64,000 nt of DNA from CAYRFF01 sp964423575 (GTDB taxonomy: Bacteria; Bacteroidota; Bacteroidia; Chitinophagales; Saprospiraceae). The stretch covers positions 62,001 to 126,000 of the forward strand of contig CAYRFF010000001.1 of the NCBI GenBank assembly GCA_964423575.1, written 5' to 3'. The translations under genes were made by a program, and so were the position numbers. The notes under the pieces are model-generated. The model was not told the DNA's origin. It searched no databases and worked only from the letters and a program-made list of their open reading frames with translations. Positions 53,365 to 63,082 of this stretch are shown here, piece by piece (the stretch's first letter is position 1; every line of letters begins with the position of its first letter).

Positions 53365-54900
53365 ATGGAAAAAATAAGAGTAAGATTTGCGCCGAGTCCT
53401 ACGGGATATCTGCATATTGGGGGGATACGAACAGCTTTGTACAATTATCTTTATGCACGTAAATACGGAGGAACTTTTATTCTGAGAATTGAGGATACCG
53501 ACCAGAAAAGATATGTCGCAGAAGCGGAGGAATATATACAAAAGGCACTGGAGTGGTGTGGGATTGAAATTGATGAAGGCCCTGCCAAAGGAGGGGATTA
53601 TGGTCCTTACAGACAATCTGAACGCAGTGAGATTTACAGGAAATATGCGGATCAGCTTATAGAAAGCGGAAACGCTTATTATGCATTTGATACTGAAGAA
53701 GAACTGGAGGCGATGCGCGTGCGTAAAACGGCTGAAGGAATCCACTCTCCCAAGTATGATGCGTCAATCCGTATGGAAATGAAAAACAGTCTGACATTGT
53801 CTCCTGAAGATGTAAAGGAGAGACTAGAGTCTGGCGAAGCGTACACTATACGTATAAAGGTTCCTGAAGGAGAGATAGTGCAGTTTGAAGACAGAGTACG
53901 AGGTGAAATTGAATTTGCTACGGATGAGCTCGACGATAAGGTTCTTATAAAAACCGATGGCTTACCTACATACCACATGGCGAATATCGTCGATGATTAT
54001 AGTATGGGGATATCTGATGTGATACGTGGCGAAGAGTGGTTGTCGTCTACCGCTCATCACGTTCTCCTTTACAGAATGCTGGGGCTGGAAGATAAACAAC
54101 CGAGATTTTCGCATTTACCATTGATTTTAAAGCCTTCCGGCAAAGGTAAACTGAGTAAAAGAGACGGTGCTACACTAGGAATTCCCGTATTTCCATTACA
54201 ATGGACGGATGAGGAAACCGGTGATGTCGCTTTGGGCTTCGACAAAATGGGTTTTCATCCGGGAGCAGTGGTAAACTTTCTCGCTTTCCTTGGCTGGAAT
54301 CCGGGAACCGAACAAGAAATATTTTCGGAAGATGAACTTATAGAAGCTTTCTCACTGGAACATATCAGCAAGGGAGGAGCAAGATTTGATTTTGATAAGG
54401 CACTATGGTTCAATCGCCAGTATATTATGGCTGAAGATATTTCAGAGCTAGGGCAAAAGGTTGCCAATGTCCTGAGAAATAATGGTCATGAAGTAGATCG
54501 ATCATTTGCGGAAGCTTATACTGAATTATTCAGGGAGAGAGTAGATACCTATAAAGATTTCTGGGAGCAAGGATATTATTTCTTTGAGGATATTAAAGAC
54601 TTCGATAGCAAAAACGCAGTTAAGCGCTGGAAAAAGGAGGAAAATCAAGCCCACTTCAAGAATATTATAGCACTTATTGCATCAGCGGAAAAATGGGATG
54701 CGGATTCCTTATCGGAAATGGTTAAAAACTATGTCACCGAAGAAAATGCCGGTTTTGGAAATATATTGCCATTGTTAAGGATAGCACTTGCGGGAACTAT
54801 GCAAGGACCGGATGTGTTTTTAATGATGGACTTGATGGGCAAAAAATTATGCGTAAAACGCTTGAAGGAGAGCCCTGATATTTTTCAAACATTATTGTAA
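53365..54900 (+). CDS. gltX: Glutamyl-tRNA synthetase
   Basis: A 511-residue class I synthetase. The HIGH-type motif is in FAPSPTGYLHIGGIRTALYN and the KMSKS-type motif is KLSKRDG (near 262); the anticodon-binding region forms the C-terminal 150 residues. Charges tRNA-Glu (and possibly tRNA-Gln if the organism uses GatCAB; not visible). Contains a GCTTNCGCAAATG element antisense at 54503-54515. A 57-codon gene follows 5 bases after the stop. Confidence 0.97.
   Translation: MEKIRVRFAPSPTGYLHIGGIRTALYNYLYARKYGGTFILRIEDTDQKRYVAEAEEYIQKALEWCGIEIDEGPAKGGDYGPYRQSERSEIYRKYADQLIESGNAYYAFDTEEELEAMRVRKTAEGIHSPKYDASIRMEMKNSLTLSPEDVKERLESGEAYTIRIKVPEGEIVQFEDRVRGEIEFATDELDDKVLIKTDGLPTYHMANIVDDYSMGISDVIRGEEWLSSTAHHVLLYRMLGLEDKQPRFSHLPLILKPSGKGKLSKRDGATLGIPVFPLQWTDEETGDVALGFDKMGFHPGAVVNFLAFLGWNPGTEQEIFSEDELIEAFSLEHISKGGARFDFDKALWFNRQYIMAEDISELGQKVANVLRNNGHEVDRSFAEAYTELFRERVDTYKDFWEQGYYFFEDIKDFDSKNAVKRWKKEENQAHFKNIIALIASAEKWDADSLSEMVKNYVTEENAGFGNILPLLRIALAGTMQGPDVFLMMDLMGKKLCVKRLKESPDIFQTLL
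54503..54515 (-). repeat. GCTTNCGCAAATG element (N=C) inside gltX
   Basis: Exact copy on the minus strand; gltX reads it as TCA-TTT-GCG-GAA-GCT (SFAEA), a register different from the other genic copies. Confidence 0.7.
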
Positions 54901-54905
54901 ATGCG

Positions 54906-55079
54906 ATGCCTAAAAAATTTAAGCAAAAAGGAGAACCTGAATTGCATGAGAAATTAAAAGGCTTCAAAATCTCCATTAACGAGTTCGGTGAAGTCGTTGA
55001 TAATTTTGGAAAGGATAAACTGAATTATTTCCTCAATACTACTATGAGGGATAAGGAAGAAAATGAGGAGGAAGAGTAG
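54906..55079 (+). CDS. Small charged protein downstream of gltX
   Basis: A 57-residue protein: MPKKFKQKGEPELHEKLKGF, then KISINEFGEVVDNFGKDKLN, then YFLNTTMRDKEENEEEE. It begins 5 bases after the gltX stop and ends before a terminator, so it is co-transcribed. The codon pattern is gene-like (Lys/Glu-rich, no rare codons), and a pattern of a lysine-rich head and acidic tail is what I recall of a small conserved Bacteroidota protein near aminoacyl-tRNA genes. Function unknown. Confidence 0.65.
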   Translation: MPKKFKQKGEPELHEKLKGFKISINEFGEVVDNFGKDKLNYFLNTTMRDKEENEEEE

Positions 55080-55114
55080 CGTTTCTATACGAAATCTTTC
55101 TACTTATAGAATTC

Positions 55115-55146
55115 AGGGACTTCTTCTTTTTAAGCTTCCCTTTTTA
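55115..55146 (+). terminator. Probable terminator after gltX and the small gene
   Basis: AGGGA-CTT pairs with AAG-C-TTCCCT (one bulge), followed by TTTTT. Moderate quality. Confidence 0.5.
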
Positions 55147-55212
55147 TACCTATCTTTAGGAATCAGTATATAAAAATCAAGAGTTTCCATAATGAGTTTG
55201 GGAATTATATTT

Positions 55213-55254
55213 TGTATCCCACATACAAGGATACAATGATATTATGTACATTTG
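55213..55254 (+). promoter_or_regulatory. Operator and -7 box of the giant class B T9SS gene
   Basis: Perfect inverted repeat TGTATCC-N9-GGATACA (55213-55235), followed by a perfect -7 box TACATTTG (55247-55254). No TTG occurs at the -33 position, which the inverted repeat covers; an activator-dependent promoter would fit. Start codon 20 bases downstream. Confidence 0.5.
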
Positions 55255-55273
55255 AAGAAAGAAAAGAAATTGA

Positions 55274-58200
55274 ATGCTGAGAATTTTACACCTCTTTATC
55301 TTCCTCTTTGCAACCTGGACCACCGGAAGTCTGAATGATTCAGACAATTGGATTGATGATTCTGTCGCAGAAATATTTGAATTTGAATATCTCGGACCGG
55401 ATTACATTACTGTTGATGAGAACTGTAGGGAGATACTGCAATGGGGACATCCATCTTCAGTTAAGGTAGAGTATAACGGCCCTGGACAACTTACTTACTT
55501 TAGCATTGAATCTATCAGTGGCGGATATCAGATAGGAGATTATGTCACCGGTGGTGAAACCGTGACAATTACGTATCTGGCAAAGGACGATAAGGGGAAT
55601 ACGGCTGAATTTTCCTTTAATATTGATTTTATTGATGAGATGGGGCCTGTATTTGATCCTGTAAGCAATCCATCCGTTCTTATAGTTCAGTGTATTCATC
55701 ATATTCCGGCTGCCCATGAAATTCTGGTAAGTGATAATTGCGATCCTGATGGTGAGCAAGTTACGGTAACTATAAGTGGTGGGCCTACTGCACCTGCTTG
55801 TGACGCACAGGAGTTCACGCGCACTCTTACAGCAACGGATATCTATGGAAATAAAACCATCTTGATTCAGGAAGTAATAGTAGAGGCAGATACAGAAGCA
55901 CCCATAATTACTGTTTATCCCGATAATCAGGTTGCTAATTGTGAAGAACTTGCCCTTAAATATCATTCCTGGCTTTCCAATCAGCTTTACCGCTTCAGAG
56001 CGGTAGATGAAGGTTGCGGTGATATCAGTTACAGCTATATTGCACCACCATTAAGCGAGATACAAGACTCGACTTGCACAACTATTATAGCAACTTTTAT
56101 TGCTGAAGATAAGTGCGGTAATCAGGCTTCAACAGAAGCAACTTTTACAATCCAGGATCATACTGCGCCTACTTTCATAGAGTCACCTCATGATCTTACT
56201 GTGAATTGCAGCGATGAAAATGCGGGCGTTATGATACAAGACTGGCTCAACAGTAACGGAGGAGCTATAGCGCAGGATAATTGTTCTGATATTACCTGGT
56301 CGCGTAATCCTGAAATTATCGACTTTTCCAAAGCATGCGAACAAGCCCTTAAAATTAATTTTATCGCTTCTGATAAATGTGGAAATCGTGCGATTTCTAC
56401 AGCATTCCTTAAGATAGAAAGTTCCGGGCCTCCGGAAATTATAGAACAGCCGGAAATCGTTATTGTCGATTGTAATAATGATGGGCTTGAAGATGAATTT
56501 ATAGGTTTTCTTACCACCGGTAGTGGGATTCAGCTGGGAGATTATTGTTCCGCCTATCTAGGTGTCGATTACAGATATATTGTAAATCAGGATACAATCA
56601 GCCAAGAGGAGCTTGTCGCCGCCTTCTTGGTTTCTTCGGATGGAAATTGCAGGGTGTTGGAAATTGATGGGATAGAATATGAGAATGTTATTGCCTCGAT
56701 TTCCTACAACACTATTATTGCTAATGTTTGTGGAGGAGAATCAACAAGTGAGATTATACATTATGTCGTAGTCGACACGATTTTTCCTCTAATCGTCACT
56801 CGCGGATCCGATTTAACTGTGTATTGTGAAGACATCGATTCCGTGCTTGTACTGTTTGATGAGTGGTATGCATCTGCTGCTGGTGCCGAAATAATTGATT
56901 ATTGCGGAACTTATACAACCAAGTCCATTCCATCCTATAATGTGCTCAGGGAAATGTTGACGGAGAATAATTACGACTGTAATACGGGACTGCCTGCTCT
57001 GTTTATCTTTACCGATAACTGTGGAAACACGACGATGGATACGCTACCATTGTTCTTTACGGTTCTCGATACGATGCCGCCATATATTACCGAAGAGCCA
57101 CAAGATATAACTGTGGCCTGTACAGAGAGTTACGATTCTATTTTTCATGATTGGATAGATAATTATGCTTTCGCAAATGTTGAAGATGATTGCTCCGATC
57201 CAATCTGGCTAAACTATGCCTGGATAAATTTCGGAGGCGAATATGAGGCATTTAACTTTGATGGAATAAGCTATCCGGACTATTCCCCCAGGTCTTGCAG
57301 AGATAGTTTGGAAATTACTTTTTTCTTCTCGGATCACTGCCAGAATATTGATTCATTTGCTGCGTATTTCCACGTAATAGATACCGTGCCGCCACAGATT
57401 GTCAACTTCATAGATACACTATACGTGGACTGCACTGAGATTCCGGCAGCTCAAGACCTGGAAATCATAAAGTCCTGTAATTATGAAATGGATATTGTGA
57501 TTGTCGATGAAGTAATAAGAGAAGGTGACCCTTCTGAATGTGAATATTACGAATTCACTATCCTGAGAAAATACTACATTTCCAATGATTGTGGATTTAG
57601 CGATTCATTAGTGCAGTTTATTCAACTTTCTGATAATAGTGCACCTGACTTTATAGTACCTGAAGATGTAAGTGTACAATGCGGTTATGAACTTGACTTT
57701 GAATTGACCGGTGAACCTTATGATATTCACGACGCCTGTGGTTCTCCGGTATCGATGATTTATAGAGATTCTTTGATTTCTGATGGTTGCTCTCGGGTCA
57801 TCGAGCGTAAATGGACTGCAATTGATATCTGTCTGAATGAAGGTAGTCAATCACAGTTAATTACCATTATAGATACGATCTCGCCATTCTACCTTGATCA
57901 GCCTGAAGATATCGCTGTGGATTGCAGTGAAAATATTGCATCGGCATTTAACGACTGGATGCAAACTCAACTGGAGAAAGAAGCGGAAGATGATTGCGAA
58001 CTGCAAGGTAGATTTGCTGCAGTGCCCGGAAGTTATAATCCCTGGGATCCCGCAAGTTTTCCCGGCATTAACCCCGGATGGGATGATAGTAATATATGTA
58101 GCCTAAGTAATGGCGATACCATAGCAAGGATTGATGTAGATTTTGTGATTTATGACCTTTGCTTCAATACCACGATAGTAAATAGAAGCTTCTTCCTTAT

Positions 58201-61200
58201 CGACACCATTCCACCGCAAATAGTAAATTGTCCTTCCGACACCATATTGCACACTCTGGATGAAAATTGTGGTAATCTGTACGATCTGCCTCAACTTCAA
58301 TATTTTGATGAATGTGCGGGAGAAATAGAGAACGGAACCCTGATTGTCAATGGAGATACACTTTTGTACCATCCCGATTCTACATATCGTTTTATGTTGC
58401 TGAAAGGGGTGAATTTACTTAGTTTCCTTGCAGAAGATTGTGCGGGAAATATTGCAGACTGCTCTTGGACAGTGGAAGTTGTTGACGCAACCCCTCCGGT
58501 ACTCACTTGTGATTTTAAAGATGTCTACCTGATTGAAAGCTCCAACTGTACTACAATTATAAAAATAGATGATTATTCTGCACATGACAATTGTGATCTT
58601 AATAATGTCGATAAGGAGTATATAATCATAACGGCAGACGGAGATACAATTACCGGGTTGTTACCGCAAAATCAATTTGTGAGCCTTGGTCTGGGGAAAC
58701 ACTCGATTGAGATTACAGCAACGGATAAGTCAGGAAACAGCTCAACTTGTTCAGGAATATTAAATGTCGAAGATGGTATCTTGCCTGTAGCAGTCTGTAA
58801 GCCGGCTTTCATAAAGGTATATCCGGACGGACTTCCGGTAGAAGTAAATCCGGCAGATTTTGATCTGGGTTCATCTGCTAACTGCGGTATAGATAGCATG
58901 TGGATTAATCATACCTCCTTTGATTGCAGTCAGGCCGGACAAGCGGTTGAAGTAAAATTATATGTAAGAAATCTATCAGGAAAAATCGATAGCTGTACAA
59001 CGACAGGGCAAATAGAATATGCGCCTCTCAATCCATCCTTTACTATGGATTTATGCTATCCCGACACTCTTGAACTCTTTGCAAATATACCCGGCGGAGA
59101 TAAGGCGCAATACTTGTACACATGGACGGGGCCTCGGGGCTTTAGTTCATCACTGGAAAACCCGATTCTTATCAACATTGATTCCAGTTATAGCGGGACA
59201 TATACACTTGAAATTCGCGGGCCTTCTGGTTGTACACTTACGGGTTCTGTAGACGTGAATATCAGACAGATGGGAGAGCCTCATCTTTTCCTTTCTGCCG
59301 GTTCGATATGTGAAGGTGAAAGTGTGATTCTGGAATCCAATTCGTATAGCGGGCCTGTAACATATAGCTGGTATGAAGGCACGCCTCCGTTTGGAGTTCT
59401 TATCGGAACAAGCGAAAGCCCTTTCTTTGAAATAACTCCTGTGCTGGGAATTCATCCTTACTATGTAATCGTATCCAATAATATATGTACGACTGATCCA
59501 TCCCGCATACGTTCAGTTGAAGTAGTGGATCTGCCGGTAGCACAAGTAGAAAAAGCATTTATTAATGTCTGCGAAGGAGAGAAGATTCAACTCGGAAGTG
59601 TCGATCATCTTCCGGGAATTACTTATCTGTGGCAAGGCCCTAATGGCTTTTTGTCGACGGAAAAGTCTCCTGTAGTTTCAGAAAGCTCCACACTAATTCA
59701 TCAGGGCTTGTATACACTTACAGTTGCATTAGGTGATTGCGTATCTGATGCGGTTACTGTAGAAGTCGATGTGACACCGAGTCCTGAAACCCCCGTATTA
59801 GAGGGTGAATCAATAATTTGTTTCGGAGGTTCAGTCAGGTTGAGCACGGATAATTCCAGACAATACGATAGTTATATATGGGAAAATTCACAGGGACTTT
59901 ACTTTGTAACTGATGTGCCGATTTTACTGTTGAATAATGCCAATAATACACATAAGGGAGACTGGACCTTGAAAGTAAGCGATGGAATATGTTCATCGAT
60001 TCCATCTGAAGCATTCTTTGTAGATGTCAAACCCGTTCCGGAGGTTGAAGTGGATGCCCCTGAAACGGTATGTGAAGGTAGCGATATCTTCTTGTCGGCT
60101 TCCGGTACAGGAGTATTCGAATATCGCTGGATAAATCCGCAAGAAGACACTTTATGGGGTGATGAAGTAATGTTCTCTGCTTTGGAAGGACTTTACATAT
60201 TGGAAGCTGAGTCATACTATGGTTGTGTCTACTCGGAGTCCATGTATATCGGATTAGTCCAAAAGCCCACTGTTACTGCGCTTAGCTCAACAGCGCCGGA
60301 TTGTATTGAATCCTTAGCTGATATTACATTTGAGCCTACGGTTTATCCGGCCGATGATGGCTCTTATACTTATCAGTGGATTTATGATGACGAAATTATC
60401 GGAGTAGATTCCATATTGCGCTTAACCAGTGCAAGTATTAAAGATACAGGAATTTACTATTTGATAGTAGAGGTAGGAGATTGCCTGTCTGATACCTTCC
60501 AGTACTACTTGAATATGAAGCAGACGCCTGACAGACCTTCATTTCTGAACAGAGATTTCTTTTGCGAAAGCGATTCAGTAATTCTTCTTATCGATGAGTA
60601 CAGCGGTGATGAAGTGAAATATTATTTCAGAGTAGGCAATACGGATTATCCGGAAAACTCTCCTAGATTGAATCTCGGAATCCTTTCCAGAGGTTCTTAT
60701 ACGGTTTCGGTGCAGGTGATGGTAGATGGTTGCATCAGCAGACGTTCCAATCTCGTTGAGATAACAGTGGGAGATATACCGGAACAGAATACTATAAGCG
60801 GCAACAATTCTATATGTCAGGGTGATTTAATTGAATTGATGGCATCGGGAACAGCAGGAAGCTTCGTGTGGTATCACAATGGAGATTCCCTGACGACTAC
60901 TGATGTGCCGATTTTAATTATACCTAATGCAGGCAATCAGAATAGCGGAAGTTATACAGTTAAGCAGACAGTCGGCGAGTGTGAGTCATTTATATCGAAT
61001 GAATTTATTCTGCAGGTAAATAAAACACCTGGAAAACCGGAAATAGAGCATATACTGGATGGGATTTGCATAAGCAAAGCATCGGAAGAACTGGAGATTT
61101 GCCTTGGTGGAAGCACATTTGAAACGACTGCACATTACAATTGGTATCATCTGTCTTCCAATGAGATGATAGGATCATTTTCCTCCAATAACTGCCATGT

Positions 61201-62113
61201 TATTACTGATTTCACATCCTTTACCGATGGAGAGAATCTTTTATACTTAACTGCGGATATTGATGGTTGTTATGGAGAAAACAGTGATACAATTACGGTA
61301 ATGGTTTCCAAGGCGCCGGAAGAAATTGCTGAAGGAGGAATGGATATTTATGTCTGTAGCGGTGAGATTCCGACATTGAACGCTACTGCCGGAATAGAGG
61401 GCATGGGAATGTGGCAGGTCTTAACTGATACGACAGAGCTGTCTTCCTATACGGATCCACAGGCGCAGGTGACAAGAATGAAAGTAGGGGAGAATATTCT
61501 CGTATGGTCATTATCTTATGGTGCCTGTGAAGATTTCTCAACCGATACAATTTATGTGTATTACGATTTACCGCCTATTGCGATTGATGACGAATATATA
61601 AAGCCATTTGGTTCTACTTTCAGTATGGATGTTCTGAAGAATGATGATATTATCGGAGGAGTAATTCTGACGATAGAAGAGGATGTGAAAAACGGAAGAA
61701 CAATTTTGGGAAGTTCAACAATTCAGTATGCACCGTATAATGGATTTGTCGGAGAAGACAGCCTTGTATATAAAATATGCAGTGCCAGTTGTCCGGATGC
61801 TTGTAGTACAGCAAAGGTACATATTACTATAGGTGATGATTCCCTCTGTGATATTCCTACTATCTTTACTCCTAATGATGATGGAACCAATGATTACTTT
61901 ATCATTCAATGTCTGAGTTCAGGAAAATACCCGGATAACACATTGAAAGTCTTTAATCAATATGGTGATCAGGTGTTTTATGCTTCCCCATATCAGAATG
62001 ATTGGAAAGGAACATATAAAGGACAGCAACTGCCGGCAGGAACTTATTACTTCATTATGGATATGGGTGATGGTCGAGCTATTCAGAAAGGTTTTGTTGT
62101 AATTGAATATTAG
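55274..62113 (+). CDS. Giant adhesin-like protein with HYR/Ig-like repeats and class B T9SS (CHU_C) domain
   Basis: A 2279-residue surface protein. Short signal peptide (MLRILHLFIFLFATWTTGS). Residues about 30-1200 hold a series of HYR-like repeats with paired Cys, DTIPPQI / DATPPV-type starts and CGN motifs; about 1230-2020 are Ig-like PKD/SprB-style repeats (recurrent CEGxxxxLxxS, GxYTLxV and P-x-x-x-xV units); a cadherin-like stretch follows (PPIAIDDEYIKPFGSTFSMD). The C-terminus (IPTIFTPNDDGTNDYFIIQC ... LPAGTYYFIMDMGDG) is the gliding-motility-associated class B sorting domain. Next come PorP/SprF and a PD40 protein, the usual partners for export of class B cargo. Likely role: adhesion or gliding. 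Distinct from the M4 protease, which has a class A tail. Confidence 0.9.
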   Translation: MLRILHLFIFLFATWTTGSLNDSDNWIDDSVAEIFEFEYLGPDYITVDENCREILQWGHPSSVKVEYNGPGQLTYFSIESISGGYQIGDYVTGGETVTITYLAKDDKGNTAEFSFNIDFIDEMGPVFDPVSNPSVLIVQCIHHIPAAHEILVSDNCDPDGEQVTVTISGGPTAPACDAQEFTRTLTATDIYGNKTILIQEVIVEADTEAPIITVYPDNQVANCEELALKYHSWLSNQLYRFRAVDEGCGDISYSYIAPPLSEIQDSTCTTIIATFIAEDKCGNQASTEATFTIQDHTAPTFIESPHDLTVNCSDENAGVMIQDWLNSNGGAIAQDNCSDITWSRNPEIIDFSKACEQALKINFIASDKCGNRAISTAFLKIESSGPPEIIEQPEIVIVDCNNDGLEDEFIGFLTTGSGIQLGDYCSAYLGVDYRYIVNQDTISQEELVAAFLVSSDGNCRVLEIDGIEYENVIASISYNTIIANVCGGESTSEIIHYVVVDTIFPLIVTRGSDLTVYCEDIDSVLVLFDEWYASAAGAEIIDYCGTYTTKSIPSYNVLREMLTENNYDCNTGLPALFIFTDNCGNTTMDTLPLFFTVLDTMPPYITEEPQDITVACTESYDSIFHDWIDNYAFANVEDDCSDPIWLNYAWINFGGEYEAFNFDGISYPDYSPRSCRDSLEITFFFSDHCQNIDSFAAYFHVIDTVPPQIVNFIDTLYVDCTEIPAAQDLEIIKSCNYEMDIVIVDEVIREGDPSECEYYEFTILRKYYISNDCGFSDSLVQFIQLSDNSAPDFIVPEDVSVQCGYELDFELTGEPYDIHDACGSPVSMIYRDSLISDGCSRVIERKWTAIDICLNEGSQSQLITIIDTISPFYLDQPEDIAVDCSENIASAFNDWMQTQLEKEAEDDCELQGRFAAVPGSYNPWDPASFPGINPGWDDSNICSLSNGDTIARIDVDFVIYDLCFNTTIVNRSFFLIDTIPPQIVNCPSDTILHTLDENCGNLYDLPQLQYFDECAGEIENGTLIVNGDTLLYHPDSTYRFMLLKGVNLLSFLAEDCAGNIADCSWTVEVVDATPPVLTCDFKDVYLIESSNCTTIIKIDDYSAHDNCDLNNVDKEYIIITADGDTITGLLPQNQFVSLGLGKHSIEITATDKSGNSSTCSGILNVEDGILPVAVCKPAFIKVYPDGLPVEVNPADFDLGSSANCGIDSMWINHTSFDCSQAGQAVEVKLYVRNLSGKIDSCTTTGQIEYAPLNPSFTMDLCYPDTLELFANIPGGDKAQYLYTWTGPRGFSSSLENPILINIDSSYSGTYTLEIRGPSGCTLTGSVDVNIRQMGEPHLFLSAGSICEGESVILESNSYSGPVTYSWYEGTPPFGVLIGTSESPFFEITPVLGIHPYYVIVSNNICTTDPSRIRSVEVVDLPVAQVEKAFINVCEGEKIQLGSVDHLPGITYLWQGPNGFLSTEKSPVVSESSTLIHQGLYTLTVALGDCVSDAVTVEVDVTPSPETPVLEGESIICFGGSVRLSTDNSRQYDSYIWENSQGLYFVTDVPILLLNNANNTHKGDWTLKVSDGICSSIPSEAFFVDVKPVPEVEVDAPETVCEGSDIFLSASGTGVFEYRWINPQEDTLWGDEVMFSALEGLYILEAESYYGCVYSESMYIGLVQKPTVTALSSTAPDCIESLADITFEPTVYPADDGSYTYQWIYDDEIIGVDSILRLTSASIKDTGIYYLIVEVGDCLSDTFQYYLNMKQTPDRPSFLNRDFFCESDSVILLIDEYSGDEVKYYFRVGNTDYPENSPRLNLGILSRGSYTVSVQVMVDGCISRRSNLVEITVGDIPEQNTISGNNSICQGDLIELMASGTAGSFVWYHNGDSLTTTDVPILIIPNAGNQNSGSYTVKQTVGECESFISNEFILQVNKTPGKPEIEHILDGICISKASEELEICLGGSTFETTAHYNWYHLSSNEMIGSFSSNNCHVITDFTSFTDGENLLYLTADIDGCYGENSDTITVMVSKAPEEIAEGGMDIYVCSGEIPTLNATAGIEGMGMWQVLTDTTELSSYTDPQAQVTRMKVGENILVWSLSYGACEDFSTDTIYVYYDLPPIAIDDEYIKPFGSTFSMDVLKNDDIIGGVILTIEEDVKNGRTILGSSTIQYAPYNGFVGEDSLVYKICSASCPDACSTAKVHITIGDDSLCDIPTIFTPNDDGTNDYFIIQCLSSGKYPDNTLKVFNQYGDQVFYASPYQNDWKGTYKGQQLPAGTYYFIMDMGDGRAIQKGFVVIEY
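57167..57179 (+). repeat. GCTTNCGCAAATG element (N=T) inside the giant class B gene
   Basis: Exact copy, read as GCT-TTC-GCA-AAT (AFAN). Confidence 0.7.
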
Positions 62114-62117
62114 AAGT

Positions 62118-63080
62118 ATGAAGAGACTAGTTACAATATTAATTGCCTTCTTTTTGTACACTGTTGTCATAAACGCACAGCAGCAGGGGCTCTATACTCA
62201 ATTCATGTACAATAAAATGGTCTTTAATCCCGGATATGTAGGAAGTCTTGAAGCTCCGGCTGCGAGTCTTATCCATCGTTCACAATGGATAGGATTTGAA
62301 GGAAGGCCTGAATCTACCAGCCTTAGTTATCAGACTAATGTAAATGATAATAAAATCGGTCTGGGTGGCGCAATATTTCGCCATTCAATAGGAATCCACG
62401 AAGATATCAGCTTGATGGGTGTGTATACTTATCGCATTAAGCTCGGGAAAGCTTCTCATTTGGGCTTGGGCCTTGCGCCTTCAATAAAACACTGGGCAAT
62501 TAAATATACAGATGAAAGAATTAAGGCTACACAAGGGACATTTATCGATAATTCCATTAGCGATGTGGACGAATCTAAGTTTGTAGCGAATATTGGTTTT
62601 GGGATGTATTACCACTCAGAACGCTTCTTCTTAGGGATTTCTGCGCCACGGCTCGCGCGTGCAGATTTAGACTTTGATTCCTATAGCGAAAAAACATCTG
62701 TTGAAGCACTACATTTCTACCTGATGACAGGCTACGCGATTCCTCTGAGCCGATACGTAGAACTCACCCCGCAGGTAATGGTGCGTTATGTTGAGAATGC
62801 GCCCTTTGACTTTGATGCCAATCTAATGCTTTCTATGGCAGAGCGTTATCATCTAGGAGTCACATATCGTAGTTATCACGGGGTGGAAAAGGTAATAGGA
62901 GAATCGATAGATGTAATGGCTGCAGTGAATATAACTAAGTCTTTTTTGGTGGGCTTTGCCTATGATGTAAGCGTGTCACCGCTCAGAACATACCACAGCG
63001 GTAGTCTGGAATTTGCTGCGAGATATTTATTCTTAAAACCTGAAGCCAGAAAAACCTATAAAAACCCACGATATTTTTAA
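62118..63080 (+). CDS. PorP/SprF-family outer-membrane protein
   Basis: 320 residues from the ATG at 62118, 4 bases after the previous stop. Signal peptide (LVTILIAFFLYTVVINAQ), then the family start QGLYTQFMYNKMVFNPGYVG and a series of beta strands ending SGSLEFAARYLFL. PorP/SprF proteins are required for secretion or surface attachment of class B T9SS proteins, and this gene follows such a protein directly, so it probably serves that cargo. An earlier TTG in frame (62103) is unlikely to be the start. Confidence 0.93.
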   Translation: MKRLVTILIAFFLYTVVINAQQQGLYTQFMYNKMVFNPGYVGSLEAPAASLIHRSQWIGFEGRPESTSLSYQTNVNDNKIGLGGAIFRHSIGIHEDISLMGVYTYRIKLGKASHLGLGLAPSIKHWAIKYTDERIKATQGTFIDNSISDVDESKFVANIGFGMYYHSERFFLGISAPRLARADLDFDSYSEKTSVEALHFYLMTGYAIPLSRYVELTPQVMVRYVENAPFDFDANLMLSMAERYHLGVTYRSYHGVEKVIGESIDVMAAVNITKSFLVGFAYDVSVSPLRTYHSGSLEFAARYLFLKPEARKTYKNPRYF

Positions 63081-63082
63081 AT

